Source: Desulfosporosinus sp. I2 (lineage in GTDB: Bacteria > Bacillota > Desulfitobacteriia > Desulfitobacteriales > Desulfitobacteriaceae). Taken from it: a stretch of DNA of 47,309 nt. The stretch is taken from assembly GCF_000960765.1 (NCBI RefSeq), contig NZ_JYNH01000020.1, positions 1 to 47,309 on the forward strand, in the 5' to 3' direction. The notes below the pieces were generated by a model. That model did no database searches and was not told the DNA's origin. It saw only the letters and a list, made by a program, of their open reading frames with translations. The translations under genes and the position numbers were made by a program. This document shows, piece after piece, positions 1 through 7,936 of the stretch. Numbering within the stretch: position 1 is the first letter of the stretch; every line of letters begins with the position of its first letter.

Positions 1-875
1 GCCTCGGAAACCGTTAATCCACCCGCCTTAGTTATAATCAGATCGGAAACCTCCATTAATTCCTCAACATTATGAACATACCCCAACCGCACGATGAGGT
101 TACGAGCCTGGACATTTACTTCTACTAACGAGTTATATAGCTTTTCATTCTTTCCACAGACAATAATAGTTTGAACTGGAATGAGAGAATCTGCAAGTTG
201 CATGCAGATTCTCTTCACAATTTCGACCTCATACACACCTCCCATCACTAAAAAGGTGGGTAGCTTTGGCTTTAAACCTAATTTGGAAACAATGTGCCCT
301 CGATCCATTTCTCGTTCGAATTTCGGACTGACTGGGATCCCCGTCACATAAACACGTTGTGGTTCAATTCCCCAGGACACTAAACTTTTCTTTACTTCCT
401 TACAAGCCACCATGTAACGATCAACACCTGGATGGACCCAAAGACTGTGAACAGTATAATCGGTGATTACAGTAACTACCGGAACATTAAGAATACGTTC
501 CAGCCTGAGTTGGGCTAGAATCGAAGAAACTGTAGGATAAGTACAGACGATGAGATCTGGTTCAAATGCCTGAATGTATTTAAGAAAATCACTGCGCCCT
601 ATGTGATTCAGAAAACGTTGCATCATCGACTTAGGTTGTAGCCTAGCTGTTTTATCATAAAATCGTCCCCAAAGCCTCGGGGTATGTTTAATCATCTCCA
701 TGTATAAGCTTTTAGCCATGGTGTTCAACCGTTTACTCAAAAAATCTCCGAAATCTAAATGAATAATTTCTGCATAGGGCTCCTTGAGTCGTATGCCTTC
801 AATAATTGCTTCTGCCGCCCGAAAATGTCCATTTCCGAACGCTGCAGAGAATACGAGAATCCTTAATTGTTTCAT
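1..875 (-). CDS. Glycosyltransferase, processive diacylglycerol glucosyltransferase/MGDG-synthase type (partial, C-terminus off window)
   Basis: The minus strand is open from an ATG at 875 to the window edge, giving 291 residues without a stop. The start has GGGAGGG about eight bases upstream. The protein begins MKQLRILVFSAAFGNGH, the glycine-rich N-terminal loop of MGDG-synthase/UgtP-type GT28 enzymes, which add sugars from UDP-sugars to membrane diacylglycerol. Further on are an ITDYTVHSLWVHPGVDRY segment and GIPVSPKF, both typical of this family. The visible end, LIITKAGGLTVSEA, is the nucleotide-sugar binding motif of the C-terminal Rossmann domain. The last 80 or so residues are missing. 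It probably acts at the inner face of the membrane in glycolipid synthesis. MurG-like enzymes are related, but the N-terminal half fits the diacylglycerol group better. Donor and acceptor cannot be told from sequence. Confidence 0.85.
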   Translation of the reverse strand, partial: MKQLRILVFSAAFGNGHFRAAEAIIEGIRLKEPYAEIIHLDFGDFLSKRLNTMAKSLYMEMIKHTPRLWGRFYDKTARLQPKSMMQRFLNHIGRSDFLKYIQAFEPDLIVCTYPTVSSILAQLRLERILNVPVVTVITDYTVHSLWVHPGVDRYMVACKEVKKSLVSWGIEPQRVYVTGIPVSPKFEREMDRGHIVSKLGLKPKLPTFLVMGGVYEVEIVKRICMQLADSLIPVQTIIVCGKNEKLYNSLVEVNVQARNLIVRLGYVHNVEELMEVSDLIITKAGGLTVSE

Positions 876-912
876 TTCTAGCCCTCCCTCTCAATTTCCT
901 TATTCTGATTAT

Positions 913-1632
913 TTACGCGAGGCGTAAGGTTAAACTGTCTAATTGGTTCCGGGCAAAATTCAAAAAACCCGCTGAAGTGGCAATTGTCAGCGGGATCAAT
1001 ATTTCTGATGCCTTTTGATAGCTCTCTTCAGAACATCCCTCCACCTGAGATACCAAGGAATATAGCGGACCGGAAACGCTAGCATTATGCTCAATCCATT
1101 GGGCTGGATATAAAAACGGCAAATACATACCACATATTGCAGGAAACATGCCCCAGTTATTGGTTGCCCATGTTTCGAACTCTTTGTGACCGTCGAAAAG
1201 AATCCCTAAGGAATGGTGTGGAACACACATGTCTTGTACTAGGTGTAGCGCTGCGCCCAAAAAGAACATTCCTTTATCGACGTTCTTTGGGAAAAAAGTA
1301 AAAGCCTTGTTGAAATAATATTGACACTCGGCTGTTGCGCCCGGCCAGCTAATGAGTCCTTGCTTATCGGGATGGCTATAAAAATGATTGACGTTTTTCC
1401 AACCGCGGTCAGCCCAGTATAAACCTTTTGTCAGTGTCGAGTGATGTGCCTTGAATAATCTGACTACATCCTCTTTTCCATCCTGCTTTAAAGTAATATA
1501 GGCCTGTTCCAGACATTGAACATGGGTTACGCCTGGTGTGTCGAGAAAATATTGCAAGGGGCCCGCTGAAGCAAGAAGCAACTTTGTCATCCTCCCAAGT
1601 GTCTGACCAATAATCCTATCATACATGTCCAA
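913..1632 (-). CDS. Zinc-dependent phospholipase C-like protein
   Basis: A 239-residue protein whose middle carries the metal-ligand pattern of bacterial zinc phospholipase C (Bacillus cereus PLC, clostridial alpha-toxin): His130-x3-Asp134, Pro138-His139 and His149-x3-Glu153. An upstream NHFY around residue 83 matches the DHFW region of that family. There is no C-terminal C2-like domain and no clear signal peptide, so unlike secreted toxins it may stay in the cytoplasm or be exported another way. The start is uncertain: TTG at 1632 lies about five bases after AAAGGTG, while an in-frame ATG at 1626 lies about eleven bases after it. It runs in the same direction as the glycosyltransferase gene 37 bases downstream, so both could handle membrane lipids, which is inference. 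Hydrolase fold is fairly sure; the substrate is unknown. Confidence 0.75.
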   Translation of the reverse strand: MDMYDRIIGQTLGRMTKLLLASAGPLQYFLDTPGVTHVQCLEQAYITLKQDGKEDVVRLFKAHHSTLTKGLYWADRGWKNVNHFYSHPDKQGLISWPGATAECQYYFNKAFTFFPKNVDKGMFFLGAALHLVQDMCVPHHSLGILFDGHKEFETWATNNWGMFPAICGMYLPFLYPAQWIEHNASVSGPLYSLVSQVEGCSEESYQKASEILIPLTIATSAGFLNFARNQLDSLTLRLA

Positions 1633-1754
1633 GTCAACACCTTTCCTATGTTCTTAAGACAATTTTATCGCATGACTGTAAAGGAAGTATTATTCTCATG
1701 TTAAGAAACAACTAAGTTCTGTTAAATTTGAGTTAATTATTTATAGAGTTGTTT

Positions 1755-1805
1755 ATGTTGCTGTTTCAGTAATAACAAATATTGTTATTACTGAAACAGC
1801 AACAT
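1755..1805. repeat. Perfect 24-bp inverted repeat (hairpin, 3-nt loop)
   Basis: Positions 1755-1778 and 1782-1805 are perfect reverse complements around the loop ATA. The arm contains TTGCTGTTTCAGTAATAAC. It lies in the spacer between the divergent phospholipase-like gene and the EAL gene, so neither gene ends towards it and it is not a normal terminator. There is no T-run on either side. It could be a dyad operator, a small structured RNA or a mobile-element remnant. The rest of the spacer 1633-1975 is AT-rich and holds nothing else I recognise. Confidence 0.85.
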
Positions 1806-1975
1806 TATACTTATCTTAAAATTAGTTTAAAAACTCTAAAGAGGATAAATTTAACAATAAATTTACATTCACTTAATTAGATTTTTACAATTAGATACTA
1901 TTATGTAGTAAGGATATTATACATTGTAACAGACTCAAATTAGGCACGATGCTGGGTCAAAGAAGGAGTTTCCAA

Positions 1976-3694
1976 ATGTTTAAGTCGGTAGATATGAGCC
2001 AACAAAAGCTATACCGTCTACTTAGGGACAAGAAAACAATCTGGGTGTTATATCTTGATATCATTAAATTTCAGGAGGTGGAATTTCGTTATGGGTACAA
2101 AATCTGTAACCAAATTCTGGCTGAAATTGAAAATGAACTTAATCTTACACTTAAACAGCAACGCAGCCTCTATTTGTTCTCTCATATAGAATGCAGAGGT
2201 GGGGATGACTTCGTTGTTTATTTTGTTCCGGGAGAAACCATACATTGGGACATAACCGAAGTCATCGAACAATGGGTTCGCCCTATGGAAGAAAGGTTTA
2301 ACCGCAGAATTAGAAAGCTAGTTAACGAGAAAATAAGCCTTCGTTCCGGACTCGCCCAGTGTATCAACGAAGTCGGCCGAAGTGCCGATTATTTACTGTA
2401 TGCGGCTGTGAAAGAGGCCTTCCTTCTTAACAAATCCGAACCAGATCCCAATTTTTTTGCGCGCCGTGAAGAGATTACCCATCTGATCGAAAAACCCGAC
2501 AAGTACTTGAAAGCCGCTTTTCAACCAATTATTGAAACACGAAGTGGAGAGGTGTTTGGGTTTGAAGCGTTGGCCCGTATACCAGGCTCCACTTGTTTTA
2601 ACAATATTGCTGAACTCTTCCCCTTTGCCGAAAAAATAGGTCAGCTCTATCCGATCGAAACACATTGCCGGCGCCAAGCTATTAATTCCTACCCTAATGT
2701 TGTCCAAAACAAAGAAATGCTCTTCCTCAACATTAACCCTCAAGTCCTAATCGACCCCGAGTTTGCCTCTGGTCATACTAGAAAATTACTTAGTGAGAAA
2801 GGGTTAGCCCCAACGGATGTTGTCCTGGAAATTACCGAACGAAGTGCAATCGAGGATTTCTCCACGTTCCGTGATGCTTTAGATCATTATCGTAATCAGG
2901 GTTACCTAATTGCTTTGGATGACGTTGGAGCCGGCTACTCCTCGTTACAGTCCGTAGCGGAGCTACATCCTGACTTTCTTAAAATTGACCGATCTTTAAT
3001 TCAGGGAGTGAATACTGATCCTATAAAATGGGCCTTGCTGGAGACCTTTGTCACCTTTTCTAAGCGTATAGGGTGCCGTATCATCGCAGAAGGAGTGGAA
3101 ACGGCAGAGGAAATGCGTACTGTGGTCCAATTGGGAGTGGACTACGTACAGGGCTTCTTTGTTGCAAGACCCACTTTTGAACGAAAAATCATTAATCCAG
3201 CCGTTATGGAGATCCTAGATCCAGTGCGTCGGCTTAAATCTATAGATCAAAGCCCTGTTCTTTCCATGGTAGAGCCCATACCCTTGTTCGATACCAACGC
3301 CCTTGTCAGTTCCATCGAAACTTACTTCCGCGAGCACCCAAACCAATGGCTGGTGGGGATAACCGAAAACTCCCGTATTGTTGGTGTGATGCAGCGCGAC
3401 AGACTTTTTGCCGCGCTAGGTACCCGCTATGGTGTCTCTCTTTTTTTAGAGAAAACTGTTTCCGTTATAATGGACTCAAATCCGCTCATAGTGGAAGACA
3501 CCACTCCTTTGGAAGTGGTGTCTAGTTTAGCTATGCAACGCTCGGATGCCCAGCTGTATGACGGCATTATTGTGGCTAACCAACGCAAGCCGGTTGGTAT
3601 GGTTTCCGTGGCAAATCTAATTAAAGCTATATCCGAAAGGCAGATTCAGCTTGCCCAAGGAGCTAACCCGCTGACTGGGTTGCCAGGCAACTGA
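1976..3694 (+). CDS. c-di-GMP signalling protein: degenerate GGDEF - EAL - CBS, truncated by an in-frame TGA
   Basis: ATG 1976 follows AAGGAG by seven bases and is preferred over ATG 1949. Numbered from 1949, an N-terminal GGDEF-like domain has GGDDF at 84-88. An EAL phosphodiesterase domain spans about 185-420, with EAL at 206-208, Asn261, Glu294, AspAsp324-325, Lys345 and Glu381. Two CBS motifs follow, up to residue about 570. All key EAL residues are present, so c-di-GMP hydrolysis is plausible, while the N-terminal domain looks regulatory. The protein ends in NPLTGLPGN at a TGA. The same frame continues to 4132 as a second GGDEF domain, so this is the front part of an interrupted EAL-CBS-GGDEF protein. 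A chemotaxis receptor gene follows. Confidence 0.85.
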   Translation: MFKSVDMSQQKLYRLLRDKKTIWVLYLDIIKFQEVEFRYGYKICNQILAEIENELNLTLKQQRSLYLFSHIECRGGDDFVVYFVPGETIHWDITEVIEQWVRPMEERFNRRIRKLVNEKISLRSGLAQCINEVGRSADYLLYAAVKEAFLLNKSEPDPNFFARREEITHLIEKPDKYLKAAFQPIIETRSGEVFGFEALARIPGSTCFNNIAELFPFAEKIGQLYPIETHCRRQAINSYPNVVQNKEMLFLNINPQVLIDPEFASGHTRKLLSEKGLAPTDVVLEITERSAIEDFSTFRDALDHYRNQGYLIALDDVGAGYSSLQSVAELHPDFLKIDRSLIQGVNTDPIKWALLETFVTFSKRIGCRIIAEGVETAEEMRTVVQLGVDYVQGFFVARPTFERKIINPAVMEILDPVRRLKSIDQSPVLSMVEPIPLFDTNALVSSIETYFREHPNQWLVGITENSRIVGVMQRDRLFAALGTRYGVSLFLEKTVSVIMDSNPLIVEDTTPLEVVSSLAMQRSDAQLYDGIIVANQRKPVGMVSVANLIKAISERQIQLAQGANPLTGLPGN

Positions 3695-4132
3695 ATTGAC
3701 CAGGAGATTCGACAACATTTAGAACGCGGTTTGACCTTTGGCCTATTATATGTTGACCTTAACAAATTCAAATATTATAACGACTTATACGGTTTTCAAC
3801 GAGGTGATGTTGCTATCAAAATGTTAAGTGAGGTTTTGCTAAATGAGTCATTTAAAACCGCTGGAAAAACCTTTGTCGGACACATAGGAGGCGACGATTT
3901 TATTATAATTTCTTCCCCCTCAGACTTGGAAAAGTTAGCAGTCAACATCCTCGCCCAATTTGAACAATCTTGCGAGCAGTTACCTGGTACAGAAAACCTT
4001 AGCGTTGCCCTAGCCGGCCTGATCATAAACACCACGGACCGAAATTGGACGCCTTTACTCGTTTCTGAACGAGCTGCCCAAATCAAGAAAGAAGTTAAGG
4101 CATTGAGAGGAAACTCTTTTTTATTACGATAG
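3695..4132 (+). pseudogene. C-terminal GGDEF domain separated from the EAL-CBS part by a TGA
   Basis: The frame of the preceding gene continues without shift after the TGA at 3692-3694, reading IDQEIRQHLERG and then FGLLYVDLNKFKYYND and GGDDF, a diguanylate cyclase-type fold. The family normally reads LTGLPGN followed by a residue such as Arg, so a CGA-to-TGA change would explain the stop. No start codon with a ribosome-binding site is seen between the stop and the domain core, so independent translation is doubtful. The signature is GGDDF rather than GGDEF, so cyclase activity was uncertain even in the intact protein. The downstream receptor gene has its own strong AGGAGG. Confidence 0.75.
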
Positions 4133-4146
4133 GAGGAGTAATGTAA

Positions 4147-5865
4147 ATGAAATGGTTTTACAACTGGAAAACGTTCTACAAAATTAATGCCTTAGTCCTT
4201 GTCATGGTAGTATTCATGCTCGGTTTAAGTTTTATGGGGTATTATTTTTATAATCAATCCAAAGTAGCCATGAATGATGCCTATTCAAATGCTCTGATTT
4301 CAGTAAAATTTATTAATGATGCCAATTCCAATATGCGTATGATGCGTAGTGTAAACGTAGAACTTATCTTAGCCCCTCTTGACGCTTCCAAGAAGCAAAA
4401 CCTACTCATTCAGACTACTGTACTAAAAGGCTTAACCACCGTATCACTGGACAACTATACCCCCCTTGCTAAAGAGCCCTTTGAAGTTAACAAACTGGCG
4501 AATGTGAGGGACTCACTGCAAAAATACAGCGACGAATGGCAAAAGGTAGTTTCGCTAATGGATAGCGGGGACAAAGAAGGAGCCTATATCTACTTTTCTA
4601 ATAACGCTACCAAAGACTTAGACGATATTCAAACTATGCTCGCTGAACTCGTAGAGTTTAGCACTCAGAAAGCAAAAAGTAGCATTTTGCGCGAAAATCT
4701 TAATTCTGCACAAACGGTGAAAATGCTATTAGGTTTCCCACTGGCCGTCGCTGTTCTGGCATTTATCATTGGAGCTCTGGTGGCCCGAGCCATCGCCAAA
4801 CCTCTACAAATAATGCTAACAAACGTTCGAGAGCTTGCCTCAGGAAATCTTAGGGTGACCAAGTTAAAAACGACCTCCAAGGACGAAGTTGGACAACTTG
4901 CAGAGGCCTTTAATCTTATGACGGATAATCTGTCAGGCTTGGTCAAACAAGTCTCTGCGTCATCGACGGACGTTGCTACCTCAGCTCACCAGCTTTTAAA
5001 TATTACGGAACAAAGTTCAAGTGCCTCTGGCCAAATAGCACTTTCCATAGCCAAGGTGGCTGGTGGTACGGAAAAACAAGCCGGTGCAGTTAACGAGACC
5101 GTAGCGGCTATGGAACAAATGAACATTAACATTCAAATGGTAGCGGAGGCAGGCCAGCGCGTCACTACCCTCACCTCAAAAACAACTACGACTACTGAAA
5201 ATGGGCAAAGGGCTCTTACTCAGGCTATTGAGCAAATGGGCAACATCAGCAGGGGTAATCGAGTTGTTAAAGAAACTATCACCTTATTGGCTGAGGGCTC
5301 TGAACAGATAGCGGATATCGCTAGCTTAATAACTGGTATTACAGAACAAACAAATCTTCTGGCCTTAAACGCCGCTATCGAGGCTGCCCGTGCTGGCGAG
5401 CAGGGGCGTGGCTTCTCTGTAGTGGCTGAAGAGGTTCGCAAGTTGGCTGAAAAGGCCAAAGTAGCGACTGGACAAATCACTGCTTTAGTGGTTGTAAACA
5501 GGAATAACATCAATCGTGTTATCGTTGCTATTGATGCAGAAGAAGTTCACGTTAACGATGGAATTAAGGTGGTAAACACCGCTGGTCTTGGCCTATCTGA
5601 TATATTAAATATGGTGATTGAAGTTTCCGAACAAGTAGGTGGGATTGCCTCTTCCATACAGCAAATGGCGGGCGGAAGTCAACAAATCGTTTCAGGAATT
5701 CAGCACATCGGTGCTGTCAGCCAGGTTACTGCCGACCAGGCAACCACCGTTTCCGCGGCAATTGAAGAATTCACAGCGTCTATCAATCAGATTAACTTAT
5801 CGTGTCAAAGTCTGACAGACTTGGCCCAGAACTTACAAACTGGGGTTAGCACTTTTAGGATCTAA
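4147..5865 (+). CDS. Methyl-accepting chemotaxis protein
   Basis: This 572-residue receptor has a first membrane helix at about 13-35, an extracytoplasmic four-helix-bundle-type sensor of about 150 residues, and a second helix at about 190-212. A HAMP linker (about 213-265) and a long cytoplasmic signalling coiled coil follow. The hairpin tip shows [19 protein letters not shown] and [18 protein letters not shown], the CheA/CheW contact region. It passes extracellular signals to the CheA-CheW complex. AGGAGG precedes the ATG. It sits 14 bases after the EAL/GGDEF gene, so the pair was probably one transcript linking c-di-GMP and chemotaxis. The ligand is unknown. Confidence 0.93.
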   Translation: MKWFYNWKTFYKINALVLVMVVFMLGLSFMGYYFYNQSKVAMNDAYSNALISVKFINDANSNMRMMRSVNVELILAPLDASKKQNLLIQTTVLKGLTTVSLDNYTPLAKEPFEVNKLANVRDSLQKYSDEWQKVVSLMDSGDKEGAYIYFSNNATKDLDDIQTMLAELVEFSTQKAKSSILRENLNSAQTVKMLLGFPLAVAVLAFIIGALVARAIAKPLQIMLTNVRELASGNLRVTKLKTTSKDEVGQLAEAFNLMTDNLSGLVKQVSASSTDVATSAHQLLNITEQSSSASGQIALSIAKVAGGTEKQAGAVNETVAAMEQMNINIQMVAEAGQRVTTLTSKTTTTTENGQRALTQAIEQMGNISRGNRVVKETITLLAEGSEQIADIASLITGITEQTNLLALNAAIEAARAGEQGRGFSVVAEEVRKLAEKAKVATGQITALVVVNRNNINRVIVAIDAEEVHVNDGIKVVNTAGLGLSDILNMVIEVSEQVGGIASSIQQMAGGSQQIVSGIQHIGAVSQVTADQATTVSAAIEEFTASINQINLSCQSLTDLAQNLQTGVSTFRI

Positions 5866-5892
5866 AAATACATTTTGAGGACGAGTAAATTT

Positions 5893-6383
5893 ATAACAAG
5901 AATTGCAATTATATCGGATATTCATGCCAATGTCGTTGCTCTAAAGGCTGTGCTAAAAGATATTGAAGAACAACAAGTTGACAGGATTTATTGTGTTGGT
6001 GATTTAGTAGGATATGCCCCGTTCCCAACGAAGTTATTGATTTAATCAAAGAGAAGAACATCCCGACAGTCATGGGTAACTATGATGATGGAATTGGTTA
6101 TCAGCGATTTATTTGTGGTTGTGACTACAAGGATGCTACAGCTGAGGCTTTAGGACATGAATCTATAATTTGGACCAAGAATCACACCTCCGAAGAAAAT
6201 AAAGAATTTTTAAGAAAACTCCCTTAGGAAATACGGGTAACTATAGCGGATAAACGATTGCTTTTAGTCCATGGTAGCCCAAATAGGTTAAACGAGTATG
6301 TCACAGAAGAAATTTCGGAAGATTATGCCAGTGAGCTTATTTCTCTTGCTGCGATCACTAATCATTTCGTGGTGAGCATTTAA
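5893..6383 (+). pseudogene. Decayed calcineurin-like metallophosphoesterase (YfcE/MJ0936-type)
   Basis: Conceptual translation from 5893 gives RIAIISDIHANVVALKAVL, then CVGDLVGYAP, MGNYDD and LLLVHGSPN, the ordered metal-binding motifs of small phosphodiesterases. The gene is broken at several points. The start codon appears as ATA after a GAGG ribosome site. One base is missing near 6020, so the first frame stops soon after. A TAG stop lies at 6225-6227. The reading ends at 6381-6383 before the final GHTH motif is reached. No functional product is expected. It lies directly behind the chemotaxis receptor gene. Confidence 0.85.
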
Positions 6384-6391
6384 TCAGAGTA

Positions 6392-7792
6392 TCAATTTTC
6401 GGGGTCAGCCGCTAAATTAAGAATTGCTTGTGCGTAAACTTTAGTTGTTAAAAGAAGATTATCAATCGAAATATACTCATCAGGACAATGAATCACTTCA
6501 GGTTCACCTGGGAAAACAGGACCAAAGGCAACCCCTTGAGGTAACGCTTTGGCATAGGTTCCACCACCAATTGCAAAAGCAAAGGATTCGAGTCCAGTTA
6601 CATCAGAATAAGCTTTAAGTAGAGACTGTACCAAGGCGCTGTCTTTGGGAACGTGATGTGCGGCTTGGTGGCTTAAAACGTTTAACGTTAGCTTCTCAGT
6701 CTTGGCGATTCTTTCAATGGGAAGCAATACGTCGTCCCGTTTATAGGTAACAGGATACCGGATATCGATCACATAACGCATCTGGTCGGAACTCAATTCT
6801 AAAATGCCTAGGTTGAGGGATAGCTTTCCCGAGGGTTCATCACTTAGAGTAATTCCAAAACCCTCTCCATAAAAGCCTGTGCCAGGAAATTTTAAGATTT
6901 TATCAATCAAGTGTTGTTCCTTAGTGTCAAGTGGCAATGTTCTAAGAAATTGCAAGGCATAAATGACGGCGTTTTTTCCATTTTGAGGAAGGCTGCCATG
7001 GGCTCCCACTCCATTGAAAAAAAGCCTAATTTCTTGGTCTGATGCTTGATTATCCAGCATTCCACTAACCCCTTCTGGAAACGGAAAACCTCTCAATGAC
7101 TTTGCAATTAGTTCTTCCGAAATCCCCTTTAAGGTTACCTCACAAAGATCTGGAACAACATTGGCACGTTCCCCTCCTTGTATATGTACAAGGTGTGGAA
7201 GGGATGAGATCTGGGATTGACTTAATTCCAAATGTAGAATCCCTTTCTCCGCATGAATTAGTGGGAATTCTGCATCTGGCGCAAATCCTAACTTCGGTAC
7301 CTGTTCCTGCTTAAGATAATAATCCATGTCCGCCCAGCCAGACTCTTCATCCGTTCCTAAGATCAAACGAACTTTCATATTTAAAGGAATTCCCGCATCT
7401 TTTATAGCTTTCATAGCAAAAAGCGCTGTTAAAGTAGGCCCTTTATCATCTAATGCGCCGCGACCATAAATTTTCCCATCTTTAATAGCAGCACTATAAG
7501 GAGGAACAGACCATCCATCCCCTTCCGGCACCACGTCTAAATGACCTAAAATCCCCAGAAGCTCCCCTTCGCCCATTTCTATGTGACCTGCGTATCCTTC
7601 AACGTTTTTAACAGTAAAACCAAACTTTTCTCCTAATGCCAAGGTCCATTCTAAAGCTTCTTTAATTCCGGGTCCAAATGGAGCACCTGGAGCAGCATGC
7701 TCAACATCCTTAACACTCTTAATCTGAATACATGTCCTGATAGCAGAGACTAAATCTTCTTTAATCGAATCAATATTTTGGTCAAGACGCAT
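6392..7792 (-). CDS. pepV: Dipeptidase PepV, M20 family
   Basis: This 466-residue protein has the length and order of PepV, a zinc dipeptidase that cleaves a broad range of dipeptides in the cytoplasm. Visible are ILGHLDVVPEGDGW (first metal His and the Asp two residues on), GRGALDDKGP (bridging Asp) and LGTDEESGW (catalytic Glu and next ligand). Also present are PDAEFPLIHAEKG (ligand Asp) and the C-terminal EVIHCPDEYI (last His ligand). GGAGG precedes ATG 7792 by eight bases. The gene stands alone between the decayed phosphoesterase and the penicillin-binding protein gene. Confidence 0.92.
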   Translation of the reverse strand: MRLDQNIDSIKEDLVSAIRTCIQIKSVKDVEHAAPGAPFGPGIKEALEWTLALGEKFGFTVKNVEGYAGHIEMGEGELLGILGHLDVVPEGDGWSVPPYSAAIKDGKIYGRGALDDKGPTLTALFAMKAIKDAGIPLNMKVRLILGTDEESGWADMDYYLKQEQVPKLGFAPDAEFPLIHAEKGILHLELSQSQISSLPHLVHIQGGERANVVPDLCEVTLKGISEELIAKSLRGFPFPEGVSGMLDNQASDQEIRLFFNGVGAHGSLPQNGKNAVIYALQFLRTLPLDTKEQHLIDKILKFPGTGFYGEGFGITLSDEPSGKLSLNLGILELSSDQMRYVIDIRYPVTYKRDDVLLPIERIAKTEKLTLNVLSHQAAHHVPKDSALVQSLLKAYSDVTGLESFAFAIGGGTYAKALPQGVAFGPVFPGEPEVIHCPDEYISIDNLLLTTKVYAQAILNLAADPEN

Positions 7793-7936
7793 TATTTATT
7801 CCTCCGTAATTTCTAATATCTTTCAAGTCACCTTCTTCAATAATTGGGTGACTATATTCTAACTCAATACTCATCCTAGGTTACCCAAATTTATAAGTTT
7901 GTAGCAGAAGAGCTAGCCTGAAATTTAGCGCTCTAA

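Noticed and set aside
806-1018. 70-codon plus-strand frame overlapping two minus-strand genes
   Set aside because: It spans the end of one supported minus-strand gene and the start of another, with no ribosome site or homology visible.
3692-3694. TGA within the EAL/GGDEF frame as a selenocysteine codon
   Set aside because: The position is a variable residue at the start of a GGDEF domain, not a redox site, and no selenocysteine insertion hairpin is obvious after it. A nonsense mutation is simpler.
7826-7853. Seven-pair hairpin AGTCACC/GGTGACT between the penicillin-binding protein and pepV genes
   Set aside because: The loop is 14 bases and no T-run follows, so a terminator or operator cannot be supported.
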